Source: Alphaproteobacteria bacterium (GTDB lineage: Bacteria > Pseudomonadota > Alphaproteobacteria > TMED109). From it: a DNA stretch of 64,000 bases. Every line of letters begins with the position of its first letter. Within the stretch, counting starts at the first letter, position 1. The notes beneath the pieces were generated by a model, which searched no databases, was not told where the DNA came from, and saw nothing but the letters and a program-made list of their open reading frames with translations. The translations under genes were made by a program, and so were the position numbers. Shown here one piece after another: positions 27,711-36,606 of the stretch. The DNA is taken from NCBI GenBank assembly GCA_022824395.1, contig JAJDZX010000030.1, positions 62,001-126,000 of the forward strand. Reading direction: 5' to 3'.

Positions 27711-28988
27711 CTATAGCGAGGCCAGGAATGCAAGCAGTGCGGCCCGGTCGGCGGGCCGCAGGGCCCGAAATCGATCACGGGCCGCCGCCGCCTCCCCCCC
27801 ATGCCAGAGGATGGCCTCGACGAAACCCCGCGCCCGTCCGTCATGCAGAAGCCGGCGATGGCCGTTCACTGTGAAGATCTGACCGACCCCCCAGAGAGGT
27901 GCCGTCCGCCACTCCCGGTTCCCGGGGCTCCCGTCGACCCGCCGGTCCGCCAGCCCGGACCCGAGATCGTGCAGGAGCAGATCGGTATACGGACGGATCA
28001 CCCCGACGGGAGAGTCCTCAAGTTCCCATTCCGCGACGTGACAGGCGGTACACCCGATGGCGTCGAAGACCTCGCTGCCGGCGTCGGCGGCGGGCGCGGC
28101 ACGCGGTGCCGGCGGGGCGAGATTGCGGACATACGTCACGAGGGCCCCAAACGCCTCATCGTCGATCTCGATCCCGCTGCCGGCCCGGGCGATACACCCG
28201 GTGTGCCCGGCGGCACAGTTCGCCGAAGGCCGGAGCGTGCTGGTCACGCCCATGTCCTCGTGCAGGGCCTCGGCGACCTGGGCCTCGGCACTGGGAACCT
28301 CCGCCCGCCAGCCGAACCGCCCGGCACCGTTCTCGCCGCGGCGCCCGGAGATTCCGTCGCCGTTCCGATCGTCCGGATCGGCCAGCTCGCGCAGCCGTGC
28401 CTCCGGAATGCGCTCCAGGAGACCGGTCCCCGCGATCTGCGGAGCCACCCTTGGCGAGAGTTCCACGTGCGGCGCGAGCGGCCCGAGCGCCGGCTTGCGA
28501 ACGGCGACGCGGGCCGAGCGCAGGGGCCAGTTCACGCCGTCCAGCTCGACGTGAATCACCGGGTTCGGCTGGAACCCGGCTCGCCCCTCGGACTCCACAC
28601 CGGGTATCGCCTTGTCGTTGAGCTGCCTCCCATACCTCGATCCGGGGCTCAGCCGGATCACCATGGTCGTCAGCGGCCCGTCGGCATCCTCCGGTGGGCG
28701 GCCCCGGCCGTTCCGGACATGGCAGCCCGAGCACGACGTGCGATTGAATACCGGCCCGAGACCGCCGCTCCCGTCCGCGCGCGCACCGGACAGCCGGATT
28801 GTTCGGAACTGCGCCCGGCCGAGGGCAAATCGGGCCAGCTCGTCGTCAGCGAGACCGGGGAGCGGTCTGGAGAAGCCGTCCCGCGCAACCTCGGGCTCGG
28901 CGGTGGCAGTCCCGACCGGTGCGAGGCAGGCGGCGGATATCAGCAGGGCCTGTAGTGCCGCACTGCGCACGGCACGGCACAGGCTCAC
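27711..28988 (-). CDS. Di-heme oxidoreductase (DHOR family)
   Basis: 425 residues from the GTG at 28988, which overlaps the stop of the enolase-superfamily gene (GTGA). A signal peptide spans about residues 1-30 (ALLISAACLAPVGTATA), so the protein is exported. Two c-type heme sites are visible: CSGCH at 86-90 and CTACH near residue 300, the latter followed by the family's SPVGVIRPYTDLLLHDLG segment. LWGVGQIFTVNGHRRLLHDGRA and an AILWHGGEA motif are typical of the DHOR (thiol oxidoreductase-like) family, which is related to MauG-type di-heme enzymes. The substrate is unknown. It could accept or donate electrons for the neighbouring catabolic enzymes. Confidence 0.82.
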   Translation of the reverse strand: MSLCRAVRSAALQALLISAACLAPVGTATAEPEVARDGFSRPLPGLADDELARFALGRAQFRTIRLSGARADGSGGLGPVFNRTSCSGCHVRNGRGRPPEDADGPLTTMVIRLSPGSRYGRQLNDKAIPGVESEGRAGFQPNPVIHVELDGVNWPLRSARVAVRKPALGPLAPHVELSPRVAPQIAGTGLLERIPEARLRELADPDDRNGDGISGRRGENGAGRFGWRAEVPSAEAQVAEALHEDMGVTSTLRPSANCAAGHTGCIARAGSGIEIDDEAFGALVTYVRNLAPPAPRAAPAADAGSEVFDAIGCTACHVAEWELEDSPVGVIRPYTDLLLHDLGSGLADRRVDGSPGNREWRTAPLWGVGQIFTVNGHRRLLHDGRARGFVEAILWHGGEAAAARDRFRALRPADRAALLAFLASL

Positions 28989-30166
28989 GGCCAGACGAGC
29001 AGGTCCGTCCGGTTGCGCTCGATGAAGTCCCAGTCGTATTCGACGCCGAGACCGGGACCGTCCGGAACCGGAACACAGCCGTCGGCCGGCAGATCCTCCT
29101 GCTGGTCCGAGTACCCCGCGTCGTAGACCGGCGGCACGCAATTCGGCATGTCGGGGCCGATCAACGCCATCTCGTAGAAATGCGTGTTGCGCGCCGTGGC
29201 GGCCACGGCCCGGTGGGCCGGACCGCAGGCGTGCACCTGGATGTCCAGCCCAAAGGCCTCGGCGACGTGCACGATCTTCATCGCGCCGGTGATGCCCAGG
29301 TCATACTCCGGATCAACGTGGATCATGTCGCAACCGCCGCCGATCAGGAACTCGGCCTTCTCCTCGACGCTGCGGATGTGCTCGCTCACCAGGACCGGCG
29401 TCTTGAGGCGCTCCCGCAGGCGCCGGTGCCCGGTGATCGAGACGCCGCTGTCGCGGTACGGATCCTCGTACCAGAAGCAGCCGACCTCGTCGCAGACGCG
29501 CCCCACCGCCAGGGCATCCATCCACGTGCGGAGCTCGCAGGCGGCATCCAGCATGATCGGCATGTCATCGCCCACCCTGGCCCGCACCTGCCGGAGGTTG
29601 TCCGATTCACGGGCGACATCGCCGTCGTTCCAGCCGTGGATCTTGAAGCCGTGGAAGCCGCGCTCCTGGCAGGCAGCCGCGTAGTCCGCGAAAGCCTCTG
29701 GCGTGTCGAGCCCGCCGGGGGTTGTCTGTCCATGGTACGTGCTCGCATACGTCGGCAGCCGCTCGCGAAACGCTCCCAGCATCGCGGCGACCGACATGCC
29801 GTGCTGCCGCCCGGCCAGATCCCAGAGCGCCAGGTCGATCGGCCCCTGCCCCATGTGGTCATAGGCGCGCAGCTCGCGCTTCATGTCGTCGTGGAGGGCC
29901 TCGCGATGGGCTGGATCGCGCCCGAGCAGCATCGGCGCCAGCATCTCCGCCTGCCCCAGGGTGGCCTTGGTGCCCACCCAGTGCGTGACGTAGGACCCGA
30001 CGGCGCCGTCGTTGCTGTAGACCCGGACGGCGAAGCGCGTCGGCGTGATGGTGGCGCCCTGCTGGTAGACGACGTTGCCTACCCCGGAGCCGCGGCCCTG
30101 CCCGACTCCCAGATCGGGAAGCGAGAAGGTAAAGACGTGGATTTCCACACGGTCGATGGAGCTCAT
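28985..30166 (-). CDS. Mandelate racemase/muconate lactonizing enzyme family protein
   Basis: 393-residue enolase-superfamily enzyme that would abstract the proton next to a carboxylate. A capping domain occupies about 1-130 and a barrel the rest. Likely catalytic and metal residues are Lys175-x-His177 (GFKIHGW), Asp207 (MLDAACE), Glu234 (YEDPYRD), Glu262 (VSEHIRS) and His312 (VHACGPAH). This set resembles sugar-acid dehydratases more than racemases, but the substrate cannot be assigned. It is coupled to the di-heme oxidoreductase gene and divergent from a PhyH dioxygenase and TRAP transporter, suggesting a shared organic-acid pathway. Confidence 0.85.
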   Translation of the reverse strand: MSSIDRVEIHVFTFSLPDLGVGQGRGSGVGNVVYQQGATITPTRFAVRVYSNDGAVGSYVTHWVGTKATLGQAEMLAPMLLGRDPAHREALHDDMKRELRAYDHMGQGPIDLALWDLAGRQHGMSVAAMLGAFRERLPTYASTYHGQTTPGGLDTPEAFADYAAACQERGFHGFKIHGWNDGDVARESDNLRQVRARVGDDMPIMLDAACELRTWMDALAVGRVCDEVGCFWYEDPYRDSGVSITGHRRLRERLKTPVLVSEHIRSVEEKAEFLIGGGCDMIHVDPEYDLGITGAMKIVHVAEAFGLDIQVHACGPAHRAVAATARNTHFYEMALIGPDMPNCVPPVYDAGYSDQQEDLPADGCVPVPDGPGLGVEYDWDFIERNRTDLLVWP

Positions 30167-30182
30167 GCCGGCATCTTAGTCC

Positions 30183-30196
30183 GTCCCATCTGGGAC
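30183..30196. promoter_or_regulatory. 14-bp palindrome between divergent genes
   Basis: GTCCCA-TC-TGGGAC, perfect six-base arms, in the 77 bases between the divergent enolase-superfamily and PhyH genes. The position suits an operator shared by both transcripts. Confidence 0.35.
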
Positions 30197-30243
30197 CGGG
30201 AACCGACCATGGTAGTCTGCGCCGGGAAACTGTCGGGGGAAAC

Positions 30244-31089
30244 ATGGCCATGGCCGAGACGCCCGGGCGAGACGCGGTCGAGACTTACCGGAGGGATGGT
30301 GCCCTCCACCCGCTTCGCGCGATGCCGGCCGGCGAGGCGGCCGCTCTGCGCGCACGGCTGGAAGCAGCCGAGGCCGCGGCAGGGGGAAAGCTGGAGGGCG
30401 GGCTCAAGTTCAAGCCGCACCTGCTGTACCCGTGGCTCTACGACCTGGTCAGCGATCCCCGCATTACCGGCCCGGTGTCGGAAGTTCTCGGTGACGATGT
30501 CCTGTGCTGGGCTTCGAACTTCTTCACCAAGGAGGCCGGCGATCCCGCCTACGTCTCGTGGCATCAGGACTCGACCTACTGGGGCCTTTCCGGTCCGGAC
30601 GTCTGTACCGCCTGGATCGCGCTCAGTCCGAGCACGGTCGAGAGTGGCTGCATGCGCGTGGTGCCGGGGACGCACACCGAGCAGATCGGCCACACGGACA
30701 CCCATGCGTCTGACAACATGCTCTCGCGCGGGCAGGTGGTCCAGGCGGAGATCGACGACCACGCGGCCGTCGACGTGGTGCTGGATCCGGGCGAGATGTC
30801 GCTCCATCACGTGCGGTTGATCCACGGCTCGCGGCCCAACCAATCGAACGACCGGCGGATCGGGTATGCCATCCGCTATGCGGCTCCCCACCTCCACCAG
30901 CTCTACAGCGACGAGGATTCGGCGACGCTCGTGTGCGGAGAGGACCGCTACCACCACTTCGCCCTCGAGCCGCGGCCGGCCTGTGATCTTGACCCGGCGG
31001 CGCTCGAACGGCATCGGCACCTGCTCGAGGTGCACTCCAAGATCCTCTACCGGGGCACCCACGGGAACCTCGGCACCGTCCCAGGCTGA
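30244..31089 (+). CDS. Phytanoyl-CoA dioxygenase (PhyH) family protein
   Basis: 281-residue Fe(II)/2-oxoglutarate-dependent oxygenase. The iron-binding facial triad is His107-x-Asp109 (SWHQDSTYWG) and His194 (LIHGS), and a downstream Arg (NDRRIGYAIRY) is placed to bind 2-oxoglutarate. VPGTH near residue 140 is typical of the family. Members hydroxylate many acids and small molecules, so the substrate is open. A TRAP transporter gene follows after 8 bases on the same strand, so the imported compound may be its substrate. Length is normal. Confidence 0.88.
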   Translation: MAMAETPGRDAVETYRRDGALHPLRAMPAGEAAALRARLEAAEAAAGGKLEGGLKFKPHLLYPWLYDLVSDPRITGPVSEVLGDDVLCWASNFFTKEAGDPAYVSWHQDSTYWGLSGPDVCTAWIALSPSTVESGCMRVVPGTHTEQIGHTDTHASDNMLSRGQVVQAEIDDHAAVDVVLDPGEMSLHHVRLIHGSRPNQSNDRRIGYAIRYAAPHLHQLYSDEDSATLVCGEDRYHHFALEPRPACDLDPAALERHRHLLEVHSKILYRGTHGNLGTVPG

Positions 31090-31097
31090 ACGACGTT

Positions 31098-32186
31098 ATG
31101 GACCGATCCCGCCGTTACATCATCGCCGGTGCGATCGCGGTCGGCGCCGGCATCCTGATCGGGGCATTGCTTCTCAGGAGTCCCCCGCCCGAAGAGGTGA
31201 CCGTGGCGCCCGAGCCGGAACCCTCCCAGGCCGAACCGGTCATCCGGTGGAAGATGCAGTCGATCTGGCAGGCCGGCAGCATCAACCAGGAGGTCTTCGC
31301 GCGCTTCTGCGAACGGGTTGGGGCAATGAGCGGCGGCCGCCTCATCCTTGAGCCCCTGCCGGTCGGGGCGGTAGTTGCCTACCACGAGACCCTGGACGCG
31401 GTCAGCGCCGGGATTCTCGACGGACAGAACGGCGGCACCGGGTATTTCTCGGGCAAGGATGCGGCATTCGCGCTGCTCGCCGACCTCAACGGCGCCTACG
31501 AGTCCCCGCGCCAGCTTCTCATGTGGCTCGAATACGGCGGCGGCATGGAGCTCGCCCGCGAGCTGTTCGCCCGGTACGGCCTCTACTACATCGGGGGCGT
31601 GCCGTGGGCGGCGGAGTCGATTCCCGCCAAGACGCCGATCCGCACCATCGAGGATTTCCAGGGTGTCAAGATCCGGGCCCCGGAGGGCATGAGCCAGGAG
31701 ATCTTCGCGTCAATCGGCGCCGCGCCGGTCAACCTGCCCGGCGCCGAGGTGTACACGGCGCTGGAGCGCGGCGTCGTGGATGCCGCCGACTGGGGGTCGA
31801 TCGGCATGAACGACGAGCTGGGATTCCACCAGATCGCCCCGTACCCGCTGTTCCCGGGCTTCCATTCGCTGCCGATGACCGATGTCGCCGTTCGCCAGGA
31901 ACGGTGGGACGAACTGCCGGACGACCTGCAGCGGATCGTGGCGCTGGCGGTGCGGACCTTTGCGCTCGACATGATGGAAACGATCGCCATGCAGGACGCG
32001 GAAGTGATCCGGGATGTCAACGCCAAGGGAATCGAGCTGATCCGCTGGTCCGACGCCGACCGCCAGAAATTCCGGGAAGCCGCCCAGGAGGTCTGGGCCG
32101 AGTACGGCGCCCGCAGCGAGATGGCCGGCCGCATTTATCAATCGCACCTTGCCTTCCTCAGGCAGATCGGACTGCTGGACCAATGA
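31098..32186 (+). CDS. TRAP transporter substrate-binding protein DctP (anchored copy)
   Basis: 362 residues. It binds a carboxylate in the periplasm and delivers it to the DctQM membrane part. The N-terminus has a hydrophobic helix (about residues 7-27) followed by a Pro/Glu-rich linker (PPPEEVTVAPEPEP) and no clear cleavage site, so the protein may stay anchored in the inner membrane. The mature part has the DctP pattern: IRWKMQSIWQAG, GGRLILEPLPVGAVV, IRAPEGMSQEIFA with the substrate-binding Arg, and ALERGVVDAADWG. A second DctP gene overlaps its stop by four bases. Confidence 0.9.
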   Translation: MDRSRRYIIAGAIAVGAGILIGALLLRSPPPEEVTVAPEPEPSQAEPVIRWKMQSIWQAGSINQEVFARFCERVGAMSGGRLILEPLPVGAVVAYHETLDAVSAGILDGQNGGTGYFSGKDAAFALLADLNGAYESPRQLLMWLEYGGGMELARELFARYGLYYIGGVPWAAESIPAKTPIRTIEDFQGVKIRAPEGMSQEIFASIGAAPVNLPGAEVYTALERGVVDAADWGSIGMNDELGFHQIAPYPLFPGFHSLPMTDVAVRQERWDELPDDLQRIVALAVRTFALDMMETIAMQDAEVIRDVNAKGIELIRWSDADRQKFREAAQEVWAEYGARSEMAGRIYQSHLAFLRQIGLLDQ

Positions 32187-33214
32187 TGCGTGCCCGTCGC
32201 CCAGTCGCCTCCCTGCTAGTGGCAGGCGTCCTCACCGCCGCCGGAGCCGCGTCCGCCCAGACGGAGACCGTGCGCTGGAAGATGCAGGCGGCCACCCAGG
32301 CGGGTGAAATCGCATTCCAGATCATGAAGGAGTTCACGGACAGCATCGGCCCGCTGACCGGGGGGCGGCTGGAAATCGAACTCCTCCCCGTGGGCTCGGT
32401 CGTGCAGTACAGCGAGACGCTGGACGCCGTCGGCGCCGGCATCCTCGAAGGCCAGGTCACGGCGCCGGTCTACTTTTCAGGGAAGAATCCGGCTTTTGCG
32501 CTCCTCGGCGACCTGATCGCCGCCTACAACCACACCGAGGAAATGTTCCTGTTCCTGCGGCGCGGGGGCGGCGACGGCCTCCTGCGGGACCTCTACGCGC
32601 AATACGGCGTGCACTACATCGGCGGCGCAGCCACGGGCAAGGAGGCACTCGTCTCGACGATCCCGCTCCATGGTGTGGACGACCTCAGCGGCATCAAGAT
32701 CCGTGCTCCGGAAGGCATGGCCCAGGACATCTTCAGCGAGGTCGGGGCGGCGCCGGTCAACCTGCCGGCAGCCGAGGTCTTCACGGCGATCGAACGGGGC
32801 GTGGTCGACGCCGCCGACTGGGCGACGTTCTCGATGAACCACCAGCTCGGGTTCCATCGCATCGCCCGGTACCCGGTCTATCCCGGCATCCATTCGATGC
32901 CGGTCATCGACGTCGCCGTGAACCCGGACCGCTGGGAGGCCCTGCCGCCCGACATCCAGGCCATCGTCGAGGCAGCTGTCTGGAGCTTCAGCCGTGACAT
33001 CACGTACCGGCTCGAACTGCGGGACCTCGCCGACGTTGCCGCCGCCAAGGCGGAGGGTGTCGAAATCATCGACTGGCCCATGGAGGAACGCTCGCGGCTG
33101 CGCGAGATCGCCACCGGAATCTGGGCGGACTGGAGTACGCGCAGCGCCGAAGCGGAAGCCGCCTACACCGCCCAGATCGCGTTCCTCCGGGAACTCGGCC
33201 TGTTAACCAAGTAG
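32183..33214 (+). CDS. TRAP transporter substrate-binding protein DctP (secreted copy)
   Basis: 343 residues from ATG 32183, which overlaps the stop of the first dctP (ATGA); a second ATG follows directly. Unlike its neighbour it has a normal cleavable signal peptide ending AGAASAQ. The mature part is clearly paralogous to the first copy (VRWKMQAATQAG, GGRLEIELLPVGSVV, IRAPEGMAQDIFS, AIERGVVDAADWA). Having two coupled binding proteins ahead of one dctQM pair is not the usual arrangement and suggests two ligands or a duplication under way. dctQ follows after 19 bases. Confidence 0.9.
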   Translation: MMRARRPVASLLVAGVLTAAGAASAQTETVRWKMQAATQAGEIAFQIMKEFTDSIGPLTGGRLEIELLPVGSVVQYSETLDAVGAGILEGQVTAPVYFSGKNPAFALLGDLIAAYNHTEEMFLFLRRGGGDGLLRDLYAQYGVHYIGGAATGKEALVSTIPLHGVDDLSGIKIRAPEGMAQDIFSEVGAAPVNLPAAEVFTAIERGVVDAADWATFSMNHQLGFHRIARYPVYPGIHSMPVIDVAVNPDRWEALPPDIQAIVEAAVWSFSRDITYRLELRDLADVAAAKAEGVEIIDWPMEERSRLREIATGIWADWSTRSAEAEAAYTAQIAFLRELGLLTK

Positions 33215-33233
33215 CTCCGCGCGCCCGCACGAC

Positions 33234-33722
33234 ATGAAGTCGGGTAACACGCCTGTGGAACGGGCCTGCCGCCGGGCAGGGGAGATCCTCAGCTACCTTT
33301 TCTTCGCCTGCATGGCGATCATCGCCTTCGAGGTGGTCGCCCGGTACGGATTCGGGGCCCCGACCGTATGGGCGCACGACGTCATCACGATCCTGGCGGC
33401 CGTCGGGTTCGTGATGAGCGGCTTCTACACGATGGAGCGCCGGGCCCATATCCGGGTGACGCTGATCTACGACCGCCTGCCGCCGATGGTGCGCCGCGGA
33501 ATCGACATCTTGAACGGGGTCATCGTGCTGACCTTTGTCGGGTTGCTGGGGGCGCAGACAGCCATCGACGCTTGGGGCTCCATCCTGATCATGGAAACGG
33601 CGGGCACGGCCTCCCGCCTGCCGCTGCCGCCGATCGTGAAGACGTCGCTGGCCCTCGCCTGCGTCGCCATGTTCGTCCTGGGCGCGGTGCACCTGGCGCG
33701 CGCCATTCGCGGCCGCGACTGA
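33234..33722 (+). CDS. TRAP transporter small permease DctQ
   Basis: 162 residues with four predicted membrane helices (about 16-37, 47-66, 90-112 and 132-154). DctQ scaffolds the DctM channel in the inner membrane. The EVVARYGFGAPTVWAHD segment after helix 1 is the family hallmark. It follows two dctP genes and is 12 bases ahead of dctM. Confidence 0.9.
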   Translation: MKSGNTPVERACRRAGEILSYLFFACMAIIAFEVVARYGFGAPTVWAHDVITILAAVGFVMSGFYTMERRAHIRVTLIYDRLPPMVRRGIDILNGVIVLTFVGLLGAQTAIDAWGSILIMETAGTASRLPLPPIVKTSLALACVAMFVLGAVHLARAIRGRD

Positions 33723-33734
33723 AACCCGCAGCCG

Positions 33735-35054
33735 ATGGGAATCGAAGTCGCCACCGTCGTCCTTGTCGGGTCGATGGCCGTCCTGCTGGTGCTCGGGCTG
33801 CCCCTGGCGTTCGTCACCGGGTTCGTCGCGATGGCGTTCGCCTTCGGCTACTTCGGGCTGCCGGGGCTGTACCTGATCGAGAGCCGGATCTTCAGCTTCG
33901 TTCGGGAGTTCGTCCTCGTCGCCGTGCCGATGTTCATCCTGATGGCGTCCGTCCTGGAGCGATCCGGCGTCGCCCGGGACCTGTACCGGGCCATGCATAT
34001 CTGGGCCGGCGGACTCCGCGGCGGTCTCGCGATCCAGACCATGGCGGTCGCCGTGCTGATGGCGGCGATGACCGGCATCATCGGCGGCGAAATCATCCTG
34101 CTCGGGCTCGTCGCGCTGCCGCAGATGCTGCGGCTGCAGTACGACCGCAGCCTCGCGATCGGCACCATCTGTGCCGGCGGCTCGCTCGGCACCATGATTC
34201 CGCCGAGCATCGTGCTGATCATCTACGGACTGACCGCGGGCGTGGACATCGGCCAGCTGTTCATTGCCACCATTGTCCCCGGCCTGCTGCTGGCCACCCT
34301 GTACGTGACGTACATCACGGTCCGTTGCCACCTGAACCCCGCCCTCGGGCCGGCGGCGCCGATCGAAGAGCGGACCCTGCCGCGCGAGGAAAAGCTTCGG
34401 CTGCTGAAGGGCCTCGTGCTCCCGATTGCCGTCGGGGCCGGGGTGCTGGGTTCGATCTATCTCGGGATCGCCTCGGTGAGCGAGGCTGCCGGCATGGGCG
34501 CCCTCGGGGCCATCGCTTCGGCATGGGTGCGCCGCGAGCTTTCCTGGGTCATGCTCCGCGAGGCGCTCTTCCAGACGATGAACACGTGCGGGACGCTGCT
34601 CTGGATCACTTTCGGCGCCACCGCGCTCATCGGCACTTACAACCTGATGGGCGGCAACACGTTCGTCGAGAACCTGATCACCGGACTCCCGCTCCCGCCG
34701 CTGGGCATCATCGTCGTGATGATGGGCATCCTGCTGGTGCTCGGCCTGTTCATGGACTGGATCGGAATCTGCCTGCTCACCATGCCGATCTTCGTGCCCG
34801 TCGTGGCCTCACTGGGCTACAGCCCGGTCTGGTTCGGGATCCTATTCTGCATGAACATGCAGACGAGCTACCTGACCCCGCCATTCGGGCCGGCCGCCTT
34901 CTACCTCAAGAGCGTGGCCCCGGAACACATCAAGCTGGGGCACATCTATCAGGCGATGTGGCCGTTCATCGCCCTGCAGGTCGTTGGTCTGGCCATCGTT
35001 CTGTTCTGGCCGGAGCTCGCGCTCTGGCTGCCACGCACCATCCGCGGGGAATAA
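33735..35054 (+). CDS. TRAP transporter large permease DctM
   Basis: 439-residue transport subunit with 11-12 membrane segments, which imports the solute with Na+. Typical loops are MIPPSIVLIIYGLTAG and the late YLTPPFGPAAFYLK. The GALGAIASAWV and MGILLVLGLFMDWIGI segments are also family marks. It ends the plus-strand run that starts at the PhyH gene. The substrate class is probably a carboxylate, by family. Confidence 0.92.
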   Translation: MGIEVATVVLVGSMAVLLVLGLPLAFVTGFVAMAFAFGYFGLPGLYLIESRIFSFVREFVLVAVPMFILMASVLERSGVARDLYRAMHIWAGGLRGGLAIQTMAVAVLMAAMTGIIGGEIILLGLVALPQMLRLQYDRSLAIGTICAGGSLGTMIPPSIVLIIYGLTAGVDIGQLFIATIVPGLLLATLYVTYITVRCHLNPALGPAAPIEERTLPREEKLRLLKGLVLPIAVGAGVLGSIYLGIASVSEAAGMGALGAIASAWVRRELSWVMLREALFQTMNTCGTLLWITFGATALIGTYNLMGGNTFVENLITGLPLPPLGIIVVMMGILLVLGLFMDWIGICLLTMPIFVPVVASLGYSPVWFGILFCMNMQTSYLTPPFGPAAFYLKSVAPEHIKLGHIYQAMWPFIALQVVGLAIVLFWPELALWLPRTIRGE

Positions 35055-35129
35055 GCCTCCGCAGAAGCTCCGGGAGCGTCCCGGTACGGCCATGTCTGGA
35101 ACCGGAGCGGATTCGATGTCGGCCGAGCG

Positions 35130-35945
35130 CTACTCGAGTACCGGCACCGCGCTCAAGTAGTCGAACAGCACCCCTGCCATGTGCCGGCGCTCGGCTTCCG
35201 GCAGGGTCCTCGCGAGCGCCGGCATGGTGGCGTCACTGCGCACCGACGACGGCTGCAGCACGAGCTGAACGAAATCCTCCCTCGGGAATCCCCTCACGAT
35301 CTCCGCCAGGTTGCCAGGAAACTTGTTCCCGCCGAAGCCGTTCACCTGATGGCAGCTCAGGCAGTACTCCTTCGCGAGTTCTGCGCCCGCGTGCAGCCGC
35401 TCGTCGAGACCCTCCGGCACCAGCACTGCGTCGGAAAGGGTGACGAGATTGATGTCCGTGACCTGGTAGGGCCAGTTTCGGCCCCCCTCCGCAAGCAGTG
35501 ACGGATTGGCGACGTTGTCCCACACGAGATAGTAGGGACCCAACGGTACGTCGCGTTCGTTCTGCAGCAGGTTGTCGATCGTGAAGGACGAGCCGTCGGT
35601 CCTCGCAAACACGAGAAAAGCGCTCTCCGTCAGGAACCGTCCGACGTCAATCCGCGACACGTAACCGTCCAGCGCCCGGAACTCCACGGTCGTCGCGAGA
35701 TCACTCCACCCTTCCCCGAAGACATGCGCAAGCACGTCGACAGCGGGAAACCCGACGTACTCGACGACGACGCGCCGTCCGCCAGTGCTCAGGTGTGGCT
35801 CGTAGACCGATGCATGCACCACCGGCGCCGCGATCTCCGTCCGCAGCTCGGGCACCGGCGGAAGTTCCGCGGATCGGGCCCACGACGCAACCAGAACCAC
35901 AGACAGGCAAACGGCGGCCATCTGCATCGGTCTGATCATGCCCAT
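35130..35945 (-). CDS. Exported oxidoreductase-like protein with C-terminal cytochrome c
   Basis: About 270 residues. The start is either ATG 35945 or ATG 35939; the second is better spaced from a GGGGAA site. A signal peptide follows (AAVCLSVVLVASWARSA). The first 170 residues resemble the molybdopterin-oxidoreductase-type beta domain (VVVEYVGFPAVDVL, GYVSRIDVGRFL, LGPYYLVWDN), but no cofactor-binding Cys is seen. A single c-type heme site CLSCH is near residue 190, with a likely axial Met in SDATMPALA. It is convergent with dctM. It could carry electrons from the di-heme oxidoreductase or another periplasmic enzyme. Confidence 0.75.
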   Translation of the reverse strand: MGMIRPMQMAAVCLSVVLVASWARSAELPPVPELRTEIAAPVVHASVYEPHLSTGGRRVVVEYVGFPAVDVLAHVFGEGWSDLATTVEFRALDGYVSRIDVGRFLTESAFLVFARTDGSSFTIDNLLQNERDVPLGPYYLVWDNVANPSLLAEGGRNWPYQVTDINLVTLSDAVLVPEGLDERLHAGAELAKEYCLSCHQVNGFGGNKFPGNLAEIVRGFPREDFVQLVLQPSSVRSDATMPALARTLPEAERRHMAGVLFDYLSAVPVLE

Positions 35946-36294
35946 TTCCCCGACCGTCGGCCCCAACGAGGCGCGCGCCGCCTGGCCCTCGCGATCAACG
36001 AGAGCGGCCTGGAACACCAGATCCGGCGTGATCTTACCGCCCGCCGCTGCACCACCGTGAGCCGGGGGCTCCGGAATAGCCGTACTGCATGACCGAGTCG
36101 TTTTGACATGGTTGGCTCGACCCAAGGGCCACCTGAGCAGGTGCGTCGAGAGCCTGCAAAAGCGACGAGCTCCGGTCGGATGTTCGCTACCTGTCCTGCC
36201 CCTTACCGGGCCAGTCGATAGCCCTCTTGCGGGCATCCGGATGGGCTGGGTGTTCGGTTCCGGTCTGGCGCATGCGCTCCGGCGTCACGCTCTT
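35946..36294. other. Intergenic upstream of the cytochrome fusion gene
   Basis: 349 bases. The cytochrome frame stays open upstream of its start, but that part lacks protein character. No gene, RNA or clear repeat seen. Confidence 0.45.
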
Positions 36295-36606
36295 TCATCG
36301 ACGGTCGGGGAGGCGTTCCTCGAGCAGCGTCTCCATCCGCGCGGGGCGCTCGGACACGCTGACTTCCAGCGAGGACACGCGATCGCTGATTGTGTCGATC
36401 CGGTCGCCGTTCCTGTACACACCGGCACCGACGATGCCGATTTCGGCGACCAGGACAGCGGCGATCACCGGGACCTGCCACGTTGGCGGCTGGCCGGCGG
36501 GTTGGTCAGCGGCGCGGATGGCCTTTGCGATCGCCGCGGCGAACTTCGGGTCGGCGCCTGCGGCCTCGAGGTCATGGGCGGTGTTCTGGACGTTGGTCAT
36601 CGTCAT
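36295..36606 (-). CDS. Small membrane protein with C-terminal coiled coil
   Basis: 103 residues from ATG 36606 (weak GGAG ten bases upstream). It has a charged N-terminal helix (HDLEAAGADPKFAAAIAKAI), one membrane helix (VPVIAAVLVAEIGIVGAGV) and a heptad-like tail (RIDTISDRVSSLEVSV). The layout recalls shortened DUF1640-type proteins, but I cannot confirm that family. It lies on the far side of a transposase gene from another small minus-strand gene (38762-38968), and the two may once have been adjacent. Function unknown. Confidence 0.55.
   Translation of the reverse strand: MTMTNVQNTAHDLEAAGADPKFAAAIAKAIRAADQPAGQPPTWQVPVIAAVLVAEIGIVGAGVYRNGDRIDTISDRVSSLEVSVSERPARMETLLEERLPDRR

Noticed and set aside
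33066-34331. 421-codon minus-strand frame rich in His, Asp and Gln
   Set aside because: Antisense to dctQ and dctM; the odd composition comes from the reversed membrane-protein codons.
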